The position numbers were made by a program, and so were the translations under genes. Positions 18,097 through 26,319 of a stretch of DNA of 64,000 nucleotides are shown one piece after another; positions within the stretch are counted from its first letter, which is position 1; each line of letters opens with the position of its first letter. The notes beneath the pieces are model-generated. The model saw only the letters and a list, made by a program, of their open reading frames with translations, was not told the origin of the DNA and searched no databases. Source of the DNA: Gemmatimonadota bacterium (GTDB lineage Bacteria; Gemmatimonadota; Gemmatimonadetes; Longimicrobiales; Gaopeijiaceae); NCBI GenBank assembly GCA_022560615.1, contig JADFSR010000002.1:62001-126000 (forward strand). The letters run 5' to 3'.

Positions 18097-19050
18097 ATGG
18101 AGCGTCGATGGCGTGGGTACTACGTCGTGGTGTTATGGGTTTGCGCAGCCTGTGGGTCCACGGATGTTCGGCCAACCTGCGAGGCGGTCCGGCTCGAGAC
18201 GACGAGCCTGAATCCCCGGGTAGGGGATGCTGCGCACGTCGGGGCTCGTGGGGTCACGAAGGGCGGGGTCACGACCGAGGGGTCGGCCTTCACGTGGCTG
18301 TCGAGCGACCCCACGGTTGCGCTCGTCGATCAACGAGGCCAGGTGACGCCTCTCCGACCGGGGACGACGACGATCACCGTCACGTGCACCAACGCCGCAA
18401 TCGGCCGACCGAGCGCGGCGGTCCAGATCACCGTGCGTCCCCCGTTGGTCCGGCTTCTGATCCAACGGGCCGGCGCCGGCAATGGGTTCATCACGACAGT
18501 CCCCGCGGGCAATGACCACGAGGACGGCACTTCGGTGGTCATCACCGCGACGCCGGCGGAGGGCTCCGTGCTCCAGGGCTTCACCGGGCCCTGCGTGAGG
18601 AACGGGAATACCTGCACGGTCGTCATGCGATACCCCGGCCCCATGCAGATTACGGTGGACTTCTCGCTCTGCCCGACGAGCTACTGCGGAGAGATATCGA
18701 TCACCGGTGGCACGCTGAACTTCCAACGCGCCGGCTTCGGCTTCAACTGGGACGGCCACTTCGAGTATGCGTTCGATCCGGCGCCGAGGGCCGGCATCCG
18801 GATCCACAACCGCCTCAACGCGTCGAGCGTGTCGGGCTCGGCGACGACGACGGGCGCGTCGACCCTGAGCATCCCCCTGAGCGGGTCTACGATTGCGTGC
18901 CTATTCGTCAACCCGTCGACGATGGTACTGACGGACCTGGACCGGCCCATCCCCGCGTTGAAGATCATCACCTTCACATGGGACAGGTCCGGGTGCTCGA
19001 CTGCGATGCGAGCCGAGGGCTCCGCACTTCCCGATACCATCGGTGGATGA
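18097..19050 (+). CDS. Lipoprotein with Ig-like (BIG2) and InlB-type repeat domains
   Basis: A 317-residue exported protein. From the ATG at 18097 the N-terminus is MERRWRGYYVVVLWVCAACGST, a lipoprotein signal with Cys near residue 18. Residues 25-110 are an Ig-like group 2 domain (FTWLSSDPTVALVDQRGQVTPLRPGTTTITVTC). Residues 120-185 (GNGFITTVPAG, VVITATPAEGSVLQGFTGPC, NTCTVVM) resemble the bacterial InlB B-type repeat. The last 120 residues are unrecognised and beta-rich. The gene sits between the two copies of the aminotransferase repeat, so it may have arrived with that rearrangement. A surface adhesion role is a guess. Confidence 0.75.
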   Translation: MERRWRGYYVVVLWVCAACGSTDVRPTCEAVRLETTSLNPRVGDAAHVGARGVTKGGVTTEGSAFTWLSSDPTVALVDQRGQVTPLRPGTTTITVTCTNAAIGRPSAAVQITVRPPLVRLLIQRAGAGNGFITTVPAGNDHEDGTSVVITATPAEGSVLQGFTGPCVRNGNTCTVVMRYPGPMQITVDFSLCPTSYCGEISITGGTLNFQRAGFGFNWDGHFEYAFDPAPRAGIRIHNRLNASSVSGSATTTGASTLSIPLSGSTIACLFVNPSTMVLTDLDRPIPALKIITFTWDRSGCSTAMRAEGSALPDTIGG

Positions 19051-19055
19051 CGTGC

Positions 19056-19317
19056 TCCGGCTCAATCCCGCCCAGCGATCTCCCTCACGCGGTCTTCACC
19101 CAGGACCGCGTCGAGCTCCCGAACCAAGCGCTCGGCGTCCGCGAGCGAGAAGGGCCGGGGTGGCTTGATCTTGATGACGTTGTGATCGGGGCCGTCGGCG
19201 CTGAGCAGTATACCCAGGTCCTTCATTCGCTCGACCGCGTAGGACGCGACCTCCGCCGATGGCGTCTTCCCCTCGCGGTCCGTGACGAACTCGACAGCTA
19301 GGAAGAGGCCGAGACCG
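19056..19317. repeat. 262-bp direct repeat, copy B
   Basis: Second copy of the aminotransferase C-terminal segment, colinear with 17624-17885. After 19317 the sequence switches directly to the IS91 fragment, so the aminotransferase homology is cut at that point. Confidence 0.85.
19062..19317 (-). pseudogene. C-terminal fragment of a class III aminotransferase (copy B)
   Basis: The minus strand encodes the same terminal segment as copy A, from the LGVEF region to the stop at 19062-19064. It is fused at its upstream side to antisense IS91 sequence, so only about 85 codons remain. Confidence 0.7.
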
Positions 19318-19388
19318 TAATACGCGGCGCATGGCCGAGGTCGCGGCCCACGTCACCGATCACGTGCTGCCCCACCTTCCTGTGCGAC
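19318..19388 (+). pseudogene. Short IS91 transposase fragment
   Basis: Seventy-one bases closely match 17267-17338 (NTRRMAEVAAHVTDHVLPHLP region of the zinc-finger part). It retains the un-shifted CACCTTCCTGTGCGAC reading that copy 1 has lost. It is bounded by the aminotransferase repeat on the left and by the 3' end of the group II intron on the right. Confidence 0.8.
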
Positions 19389-19428
19389 GTCGCGGTAGGG
19401 ACCCCGGTTGCCCGGGGCCCCCCGCACA

Positions 19429-19461
19429 GAACCGGGCGAGCGGAATTACCGCACCGGGCTC
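19429..19461 (-). ncRNA. Group II intron domain V
   Basis: The 33-nt hairpin starts GAGCCCGGTGCGG, turns at TAAT, and returns with CCGC...CCCGGTTC. This matches the catalytic domain V consensus (GAGCC...GGTTC with the AGC triad). Confidence 0.75.
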
Positions 19462-21040
19462 CCACCTTGGGTCCTGGCGTCGAACCGATCTGTCGGCCAG
19501 GGATGCTGAATACGAGCCACGGGTAGCCAGCGCTCCACACGAGGTGCCATACAGTTCCAACTCGTACGGTCCTTCTGACTCCGTCGCCGAAGCGCGCGGA
19601 ACCAATGACGTGCCACTTCTTTGCGGAATTGCTGGAGGGCCTCGATGTTCGTCGGCAGCGCATGGTAGTTGAAGTAGCCTCCCACCACGCGCTACAACCA
19701 CAGACCCTGCTTCTTGATGGAGAGGTGGCGACGACGCATGAGCTCGTCTCGGACCCATCGCAATTTGGCCGCCATCCGCTTCCGCGACGTGTGACGGACG
19801 AGGAGATAGTCTCCCGCTCGAGTCTTGCCACAGATGTGGGTGAGGCCCATAAAGTCGAAGGTCTCCGGTTTGCCCATGCCCCGCACGGCTCGGCGTTCAG
19901 CGGCGTACCGACCGAACTCCAGGAGCCGTGTCTTCTCCGGGTTGAGTTCGAGCGCAAACTTTCTTAACCGCGCATCGAGTTCCATCCGGAAGCGAGTGGC
20001 GTCGCTCTGATACTGGAATCCGACCACGACATCGTCGGCGTACCGCACGACAATCACGTCGCCTTCGGCGTGCCGCGTCCGCCACTGCTGGATCCACAGA
20101 TCGAAGACATAGTGGAGGTAGACGTTCGCCAGCAGCGGTGATACTGTCGCCCCCTGCGGTGAGCCCACCTCGTTCGCCTGCCACTCACCCTCCTCCATCA
20201 CCCCCGCCTTCAACCACTTTCGGATGAGGCGAAGGACCCGCCGGTCCGCGATCCGATGCTCGAGAAACTTTATCAGCCACCCGTGGTCGATGGCGTCGAA
20301 AAAACCACGGATGTCTGCTTCGAGCACCCAGTTCACCTTCTTGCGCACGATCCCGACCGCGAGAGCGTCCAGCGCTTGATGCTGGTTGCGCCCGGGACGG
20401 AACCCGTACGAGAAGCCGAGGAAGTCCACTTCGTAGATGGCGTTCAAGACCTCGATGACGGCGCGCTGGACAATCTTGTCCTCCAGCGCCGCGATACCGA
20501 GCGGTCGCTGCCGCCCATCCGCCTTCGGGATGTACACCCTTCGAGATGGCTTCGCTCGATACGTCCCTCGGTGCACCCGCGCATGCAGGTCCTGAAGATT
20601 GCTCTCCAGATCCGTCGCGTAGTGCTGCCACGTCACACCGTCCACGCCTGCGGCTGCCTTCTCTTGATGCTGAGAAACGCCGCACGCAAGCGATCAATCG
20701 TGACGTGGTGAAGAAGCGCCGTGAACTTCGCATCCTTCTGCCGAGCTGCCACTCGGCGCACACGGTCCAGCGCACTCGGCGCGTCTGTCCGGCTCTGTGT
20801 CCGGGACGCGTTTTGCCGATCCGTGTTCCCCTTGGCCGGACGCCTTCCCTCCACCGACTCCGCGCCGTCGCCACCTCGGGACCGCTCCGCTGTAGGCTCA
20901 CCCTTGGCTGGTTCCGGGGTTTCCCCCTGCGTGCCCGTGTAGGGTTTGCCATGGCTTCCCGACCTCCGCTGTAACGCCGTAGCGTTCGCCGACTTCGTTG
21001 GTACTACGCGTCCGTCCGACTTCCCTCGACCGTGCATCAT
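19446..21040 (-). pseudogene. ltrA: Group II intron reverse transcriptase/maturase, disrupted
   Basis: Three pieces cover a normal intron-encoded protein. The N-terminal part (20633-21040: KGNTDRQNASRTQSRTDAPSALDRV, FTALLHHVTIDRLRAAFLSIK) shifts frame near 20640, where one base seems lost before GVDGVTW. The RT core (19692-20645) has VYIPKADGRQRPLGI, ADIRGFFDAIDH, GSPQGATVSPLLAN and the catalytic YADD. An in-frame TAG at 19692-19694 then interrupts the maturase domain, which continues as VVGGYFNYHALPTN and ALRRRSQ. Two lesions make loss of function likely unless one is a sequencing error. Confidence 0.85.
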
Positions 21041-21187
21041 CGGCTACGGCTCTGCCTCCCCGATGCGGCCCGGCACGCCATCACGTGCGGGCGGTCTTTG
21101 AGGGATCTCCCGGTTCTCGCGCATGGAGCTTCCCGTGCATGCAGAGGGTCAGAGTCCAACGACCCCAACAGGGGGAAGGGCTCGAGG

Positions 21188-21463
21188 ATGAGAAAGCGAC
21201 ACAAGCCGGAACAGATCGTGCGGAAGCTACGCGAGGCGGACGCGCTGTTGAGCGGCGGGGCGTCGATCGTCGATGCGTGCCGGCGTCTGGAGGTGAGCGA
21301 AGCGACGTACCATCGCTGGCGGAAACAGTACAGCGGGATGGGGATCCAGGCTCTGAAGCGGCTGAAGGCCCTGGAACAGGAGAACACACGCCTGAAGAGG
21401 ATCGTGGCCGACCAGGTGGTGGACATCAGCATCCTGAAGGAGGTCGCTGAGGGAAACTTCTGA
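21188..21463 (+). CDS. IS3-family transposase OrfA
   Basis: A 91-residue helix-turn-helix protein (HKPEQIVRKLREADALLSGG, VDACRRLEVSEATYHRWRKQYSGM) followed by a leucine-zipper-like coil (LKRLKALEQENTRLKRIVADQ), the usual OrfA layout. The start at 21188 follows a GGGGGAAGGG stretch. OrfB is cut short, so this element cannot move by itself. Confidence 0.88.
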   Translation: MRKRHKPEQIVRKLREADALLSGGASIVDACRRLEVSEATYHRWRKQYSGMGIQALKRLKALEQENTRLKRIVADQVVDISILKEVAEGNF

Positions 21464-21636
21464 GCCCGGCCCGGAGACGAGCTGCCGTGTGGCACGTGCA
21501 GCGAGCATTGGCGGTCTCCGAGCGCCGGGCGTGTCAGGTGTTGGGGCAGGCGCGCTCGACGCAGCGCTACGAGTTCAAACGATGGGACCTGGATCAGCAG
21601 CTGGTGCAGCGGCCGCACGCGCTCAGCCGCCACCCA
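21456..21636 (+). pseudogene. Truncated IS3-family transposase OrfB
   Basis: The first 55-60 residues of an OrfB are readable (VWHVQRALAVSERRACQVLGQ, STQRYEFKRWDLDQQLVQR, HALSRHP). Homology ends near 21636, where YGYRR would follow. The DDE catalytic domain is absent. The break lies a few bases from the stop of the convergent permease gene. Confidence 0.8.
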
Positions 21637-21643
21637 CCATGCG

Positions 21644-24448
21644 CTACTCCGCCGCCAGCGCCTCCATAGGGGTCACCGAAGCGGCCCGCCACGCGGGCAC
21701 CCAGGCCGCGATGATCGCGACGCCACCCAGCAGCAGGCCCACCGCGACGAACGTCACGGGATCCAGCGCCTGAACTCCGACCAATAGACCCGAAATGAAG
21801 CGCGTCATGACCACAGCGACGACGGTCCCCAGGGAGACGCCTAATGCCGCCAGCGTGACTCCTTCCGTAACCACGCCGGACCAGACCTGTTGTCGCCTAG
21901 CCCCCAGCGCGCACCTGACACCGAACTCCCGCGTGCGGCTCCCGACCGAAAACGCGAGCACGCCGCCGATCCCTACGGCTGCGATCACCAGCGCGAGCAC
22001 CGCGAACCCGCCCAGCAGCAGTGCATTGAGCCGCTGCGGTGCAACAGACTCGCTACTCAGCGCCGCAATCGTCATGACGTTGTCGATGGCCTGATTCGAA
22101 TCGTGTGCCAGAATCGCCTCACGAACGGCGGGTGCGACGGCCACCGGGTCTCCGCTCACGCGGACGACGAGCGCGCCGGCTAGCAACATCTGCTGATACG
22201 GCATGTACATCGCGTGGAACACTTCGGCGACGAGGCCGCCGTCCTTGGTATCCGCTGCCACACCGACGACGGTGCGCCACTCGGGCGGCCCGGCAGACGA
22301 CAACGGGTTGGTCCACGCGATACGCTGACCCAGCGGATCGCGTTCACCGAAGTGGGTCCGCGCCATCGACTCGTTGATGACGACGACCAGCTGAGCGTCC
22401 CCGACATCCGTCGACGTGAACTCACGACCGCGAAGCAACTCGATGCCCATCGTCGAGAAGTAGCCCGAGGACACCACACGGAAATCCGCCCTCGGCTGCG
22501 GAGCGCCCGGCACGAGTACGTCGCCCTCCACGGCCATCTCCATCGTCATGGTCGTGAAGTTCCCGCTCGAGCTCAGCGGCACCGACATGGCCAGCGCCGC
22601 GTCATCCACGCCCGGTAGCGCTCGCACGTCCTCCACGATCGCCAGGTATCGATTCCGCGTCTCCTCATCTGCCCGCATGAGAGCATTGGGCGGAATGTCC
22701 ATTGAAAGGATCTGCGCCGCGTCGAACCCCGGATCGATCCGGTTCAGATGCATCATCGTGCGCAGGAGCAGCCCGGCGCCGACGAGCAGCACGAACGAAG
22801 TTCCGATCTGTGCCACCACTAGCGCTCGTTGTGCGCGCTTCGCTCCAGCCCCCACCGTCGAGCGCGTACCGCCCTTCGTCAGAGCCCTGCTCACGCCGTC
22901 GCCATCCGGCAAGGGAGGCACCATCGTGAAAAACACCGAGGCGAAGACCGCGGCGACGAGAGCGAAAGCGAAGACCGACGGGTCGAGTGCGATCTCCGAC
23001 GCACGCGACGTGAATCGCTCGGCGAAGCTGATGAGCAGGTTCAGGCTGACGGAAGCCAAGAGCAGCCCGAGCGCGGCTCCGGCACTGGCTAGGACGAGGC
23101 TCTCGACCAGGAGCTCACGCCGGAGCGCTGCGCGACTCCCACCGAGCGCCACGCGGATAGCCAGCTCGTGATCTCTCCGCAGCACCCGCGTCAACGTGAG
23201 GTTCGCCAGGTTGGCACACGCGATGATCAGCACGAAGAACGCGGTGCCGAGAAGAAGCAGGAGCGTGGGCCGTGCGCGGGCCGTGAGCTGTGTCTTCAGC
23301 GGCGTGACCGTTACGTCGAATCCCGACGTGGCGGCGTACGCCTCGGGGTATTCCTCGTGAATACGCGCCGTAATCGTGGACACCTCGGTGCGGAGCGACT
23401 CGACGGTCGCCGCGGGCGCGAGCCGGGCGAAAACCTCGGTCATCCGGTGGCGCCGGTCATGGCTCATCGACGCATCGAGGTGGTGCGGACTCGTCGCGAG
23501 GTTCACGTAGATATCGGTGGCCTCCGGATACGGCGGTGCCGGCTCGGCAACTCCAACGAACGTCGCAATGCGTCCGTTCATCTCGACCGTTGTTCCGATG
23601 ATGCCCGGATCGGCGCCGAAAGCACTCCGCCAGTATGCGTCCGACAAGACGATGACTGCAGGCGCGCCCTCTCCGGCGTCTTCAATGCCCACCGTCCGGC
23701 CGAGTGTCGCCGACAGCCCCATCACCTCGAAGTAGTTCCCAGTCACGATTCCGGCCCGCACGAGACGCGGCGCGTCATAGCCGAGCATCGTGAAGGTGAG
23801 AGCGGAGAACTCCGCAACCGCCTCGAGAGAGGGAGCTCCTCGACGGTAGTCATCGATCTCGGGGACCGAGAACAGCGCGTTTTCGGTATCCGCGAGCAGA
23901 GCCGACTGACGGAGATACACGAGCCGATCACCATCCGCGTGGGGGAGCGGGCGCAGCAGCACTCCGTTCACGGCGCTGAACATCGCCGTGTTCGCTCCGA
24001 TGCCGAGGCCCAGGGTTACGATGAAGACGAGAGCGTAGCCAGGGTTCTTCCTCAAGCCGCGCATCGCGTGCCGCACGTCCCTCATGATCGCTTCCAACAT
24101 CGCCTCTACCCCTCCCCAGTTCGGTCCATTGTCTGCGCCGCCGGCGAACCGGCCATCGCCACTTCCTCGTCGTCCACTCCAGAGGCCCGAGGCGCGCTCG
24201 CTCATGCGTCCCAGCCTCAGCTTCACGCCCGTCACCAGCGCATCGAGCCCAGCGTCCCACCAAAAGCGTGCCGTGCCCACTGCTCGCGCTGCGTATCGCG
24301 GCTCCGTGCGCTGGCACGCCAGATGTCCAGTCAACTCAGCGCCGAATTCATCCCTGAACCACTGCGGATAGGCCCGGAGCAGTAGCCGATGAGACCTCGG
24401 AGAGGGCTCGCCCACAGTCGGCGTCATCTCGTAGCCGGGGGTCGACAC
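21644..24448 (-). CDS. MacB/FtsX-type ABC permease with N-terminal extension
   Basis: A 934-residue membrane protein of the duplicated-core orphan permease type. An N-terminal region of about 115 residues (HRLLLRAYPQWFRDEFGAELTGHL) precedes two units. Each has a MacB-like periplasmic core and FtsX helices: GLRKNPGYALVFIVTLGLGIGANTAMFSAVNGVLLRPLP, LLLLLGTAFFVLIIACANLANL, and near the end LLLGGFAVLALVIAAVGIGGVLAFSVGSRTREFGVRCALGA. A GTG at 24448 overlaps the PadR stop by one base; an ATG at 24427 is possible. No ATPase gene is adjacent. It likely exports a lipid, peptide or drug under PadR control. Confidence 0.88.
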   Translation of the reverse strand: MSTPGYEMTPTVGEPSPRSHRLLLRAYPQWFRDEFGAELTGHLACQRTEPRYAARAVGTARFWWDAGLDALVTGVKLRLGRMSERASGLWSGRRGSGDGRFAGGADNGPNWGGVEAMLEAIMRDVRHAMRGLRKNPGYALVFIVTLGLGIGANTAMFSAVNGVLLRPLPHADGDRLVYLRQSALLADTENALFSVPEIDDYRRGAPSLEAVAEFSALTFTMLGYDAPRLVRAGIVTGNYFEVMGLSATLGRTVGIEDAGEGAPAVIVLSDAYWRSAFGADPGIIGTTVEMNGRIATFVGVAEPAPPYPEATDIYVNLATSPHHLDASMSHDRRHRMTEVFARLAPAATVESLRTEVSTITARIHEEYPEAYAATSGFDVTVTPLKTQLTARARPTLLLLLGTAFFVLIIACANLANLTLTRVLRRDHELAIRVALGGSRAALRRELLVESLVLASAGAALGLLLASVSLNLLISFAERFTSRASEIALDPSVFAFALVAAVFASVFFTMVPPLPDGDGVSRALTKGGTRSTVGAGAKRAQRALVVAQIGTSFVLLVGAGLLLRTMMHLNRIDPGFDAAQILSMDIPPNALMRADEETRNRYLAIVEDVRALPGVDDAALAMSVPLSSSGNFTTMTMEMAVEGDVLVPGAPQPRADFRVVSSGYFSTMGIELLRGREFTSTDVGDAQLVVVINESMARTHFGERDPLGQRIAWTNPLSSAGPPEWRTVVGVAADTKDGGLVAEVFHAMYMPYQQMLLAGALVVRVSGDPVAVAPAVREAILAHDSNQAIDNVMTIAALSSESVAPQRLNALLLGGFAVLALVIAAVGIGGVLAFSVGSRTREFGVRCALGARRQQVWSGVVTEGVTLAALGVSLGTVVAVVMTRFISGLLVGVQALDPVTFVAVGLLLGGVAIIAAWVPAWRAASVTPMEALAAE

Positions 24449-24810
24449 TACGCGGGCCTGCGCACAACGGCGCGAGCTGCTGCCAGGTCCGACTCCATCC
24501 GCGCAATCTCACGCTCGAGCACCTCGCCTCCCCGCTGCGTGATCGCGTAGAATCGCCAGCGCGGGCCCGGCTCGACGTCCCTGGCATCCCGCGGAGCTTC
24601 CGCCTCTTCGATCAGGCCGTCGTTGGTCATCCGCTTGATGCCAGCGTACAGCGTGCCAGCCCCGAGCAGGACCGCGCCGTACGTCCGCTCCTCGACCATC
24701 CGCTTGATGTGATAGCCATGGGCGGCCTCGTGCATCAGGCTGAGCAGGATGTGGAACGTAGCCGGCGTGAGCGGGCGAGTGGGTCGTTCGTCGATCTGAG
24801 TCTTTGGCAT
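24448..24810 (-). CDS. PadR-family transcriptional regulator
   Basis: A 120-residue winged-helix regulator (LTPATFHILLSLMHEAAHGYHIKRMVEER, GAGTLYAGIKRMTNDGLIEEAE, WRFYAITQRGGEVLEREIARMESDL). The ATG at 24810 starts at the usual PadR N-terminus; a longer frame to 24855 adds a non-conserved leader. It is the first gene of an operon with the permease, overlapping it by one base. PadR-permease pairs are typical of the duplicated permeases in Gemmatimonadota and Acidobacteriota. It probably represses its own operon through the repeat array 47 bp upstream. Confidence 0.88.
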   Translation of the reverse strand: MPKTQIDERPTRPLTPATFHILLSLMHEAAHGYHIKRMVEERTYGAVLLGAGTLYAGIKRMTNDGLIEEAEAPRDARDVEPGPRWRFYAITQRGGEVLEREIARMESDLAAARAVVRRPA

Positions 24811-24856
24811 CGGCTGTCCCCGCGTCCTATCGCCGACGTGCGATGAACAATCCACA

Positions 24857-24934
24857 ATTATCGACGAGTGATTATCGACAGGTGATTATCGACAGGTGAT
24901 TATCGACAGGTGATTATCGACAGGTGATTATCGA
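24857..24934. promoter_or_regulatory. Six 14-bp iterons upstream of the PadR operon
   Basis: ATTATCGA occurs at 24857, 24871, 24885, 24899, 24913 and 24927, exactly 14 bp apart. The full central unit is ATTATCGACAGGTG; the outer copies diverge (GAGTG after the first, TGGTC after the last). It is AT-richer than its surroundings. The place, upstream of padR on the minus strand, suggests cooperative operator sites or a slippage-expanded operator. Confidence 0.7.
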
Positions 24935-25042
24935 TGGTCGATGCTACACAGGCGAGTCACGTCCGTCAAGCCTGAAGCGAACTGGTTGGACTCGGGGACT
25001 GCCGGTGTGGGGGGCTAGGGCGCGCGCTCCGGCTACGAGCCG

Positions 25043-25222
25043 CTAATGGAAGAACAAGTAAGCGATGAAGATCCCTGCCACGATCGCCGTCGCGTCCGCG
25101 ATGAGCCCGCAAGCCACCGCATGCCGCGTCTTCCGAACCGATACAGAGCCAAAGTACAGCGCGATGATGTAGAACGTCGTGTCGGTGGAGCCCTGGAACG
25201 TGCTCGTGAGTCGGCCGATGAA
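25043..25222 (-). pseudogene. C-terminal remnant of an SpmB/nucleoside-recognition-type membrane protein
   Basis: About 59 codons: RLTSTFQGSTDTTFYIIALYFGSV, KTRHAVACGLIADATAIVAGIFIAYLFFH, ending at TAG 25043-25045. This is the end of the spore maturation protein B-like family (Gate domain). It directly follows, in the same frame, the stop codon of the HTH gene, so the upstream part of this gene has been replaced by that element. Confidence 0.7.
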
Positions 25223-25999
25223 CTAGAGGCGAGTCCGACGGTCGGCCGTGTCCGCGGTGCCCACCGGGATCATCTCCACGTGGAAAGTGCCCACCCGATC
25301 CGCGCGCCACGCCTCGCCCACCGGGTCCCGTTCCAGGAGCCCGAGCAGGCCAAAGCGCTCGAAGCGGCTGAGCTCGAAGCGGGCGGCACTCGCCCGGGCG
25401 CGTCCCTCCCTCGGCACAAGCATGTACGCACGCAGCGCTTCGTAGCGCTGCTGGGCACGACCGCCGAGGGCCACGAAGGGGAAGGGCGAGCCCTCTTCTG
25501 TCCGGGAGCCAGCGGGGCCGGCCGCCTCCCCTCGCGTGTCTTCAGCGGTTTTTTTTCCGGCCCCCGCCACGAGCCGTTCGATCGTTCTGCGATGTACCGC
25601 CACACTGCGTTCGTCGAACAGTTCTTCGGCGAGCTCGCGCCCACTGAGCTCGGGGGCCTCCGCGGCCCGGGCCTCAACCCACGTCACGTCCTCTTCCGTC
25701 AACTTCACCCGGCCCCGGCGACCCCGCTTCTCGTCCGTGAGGCCCACGACACCCAGCTCCTCGAAGGCGTGGAGTGTGCCGTAGAACGTCTGCCTCGAGA
25801 AGCCGAACGCCTGAGAGACCGCCACAACCGTCTCTCCGTCCACCGCATGGGCCCGCAGCATCTCGTACTTCACCTGCACCTTGTCCAGGGGATCGAAGAA
25901 GCGGTGGCGCTCGAAGAGCTGAGCCCGCACACGCTCCGGATGCGGGTGCAGCGCTCCGGCGGCTTCCAGAAACTCACGCTTCGGATGGGGCTCCCTCAT
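25223..25999 (-). CDS. Helix-turn-helix protein, probably transposon-associated
   Basis: A 258-residue protein. The ATG at 25999 has a strong Shine-Dalgarno (AAGGAGGT, 6 bp away), which decides against the longer frame to 26104. Residues 40-95 (VQVKYEMLRAHAVDG, VAVSQAFGFSRQTFYGTLHAFEELGVVGL) form an HTH like those in IS630-type and phage-like transposases, followed by a second HTH-like segment (GRELAEELF...VHRRTIERLV). No DDE or tyrosine-recombinase catalytic set is visible. It abuts a broken spmB remnant, which fits insertion. I recall similar HTH proteins accompanying recombinases in soil bacteria, but function is unproven. Confidence 0.65.
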   Translation of the reverse strand: MREPHPKREFLEAAGALHPHPERVRAQLFERHRFFDPLDKVQVKYEMLRAHAVDGETVVAVSQAFGFSRQTFYGTLHAFEELGVVGLTDEKRGRRGRVKLTEEDVTWVEARAAEAPELSGRELAEELFDERSVAVHRRTIERLVAGAGKKTAEDTRGEAAGPAGSRTEEGSPFPFVALGGRAQQRYEALRAYMLVPREGRARASAARFELSRFERFGLLGLLERDPVGEAWRADRVGTFHVEMIPVGTADTADRRTRL

Positions 26000-26319
26000 G
26001 GTCGCTACCTCCTTGTCGAAGGCAGGATAGGTACCGGGGCCCTGACTGTCAATGAATAAGCGTCGCACACGACGGACACGCCTCACCTGCCGGCGATTCC
26101 GCATAGCTGCTGATAATCTTTCATACCCCTCGATCTCTAGCCGAGGATAGTGTCAAGTCATGCACTGTATACGACACATATAAGCTGACACTCTCAGGTG
26201 CCCTTTTTCTCTAAGCGGTCGGCGGCGAACTCCTTGCGGGTGCGGCGAAGGCGGTGCTGGATCCACCACGCCGTGTAGCGATCGGTCGTCAGCACCAATG
26301 GGATTCGGCACTCTGACAT
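26000..26319. other. Gene-free junction with an imperfect inverted repeat
   Basis: I see no supported gene. GATAGTGTCA (26147-26156) pairs with TGACACTCTC (26186-26195) at 9 of 10 positions, around an AT-rich centre with TATACGACACATATAA. A minus-strand frame 26194-26316 gives a plausible but unrecognised peptide (TTDRYTAWWIQHRLRRTRKE). The stretch separates the HTH gene from the IS91 C-terminal fragment and may contain an element end. Confidence 0.4.

Larger units (their letters stand above)
19389..21147 (-). mobile_element. Group II intron, decayed and 5'-truncated
   Basis: On the minus strand the element reads: leader with the GAGAACCGGGAGATCCCTC-type segment (about 21090-21140), reverse-transcriptase gene, then domain V (19429-19461, starting GAGCCCGGTGCGG and ending CCCGGTTC) and domain VI, ending ...CCGCGAC at 19389. 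The right boundary near 21147 is approximate, since the sequence there passes into the IS3 element and no clean GTGYG start is visible. It lies antisense to the IS91 fragment it abuts. The encoded protein is frameshifted and has a stop, so self-mobility is unlikely. Confidence 0.8.

Noticed and set aside
24857..24934. Possible CRISPR array
   Set aside because: The units are only 14 bp with no unique spacers, so it is an iteron or slippage array.
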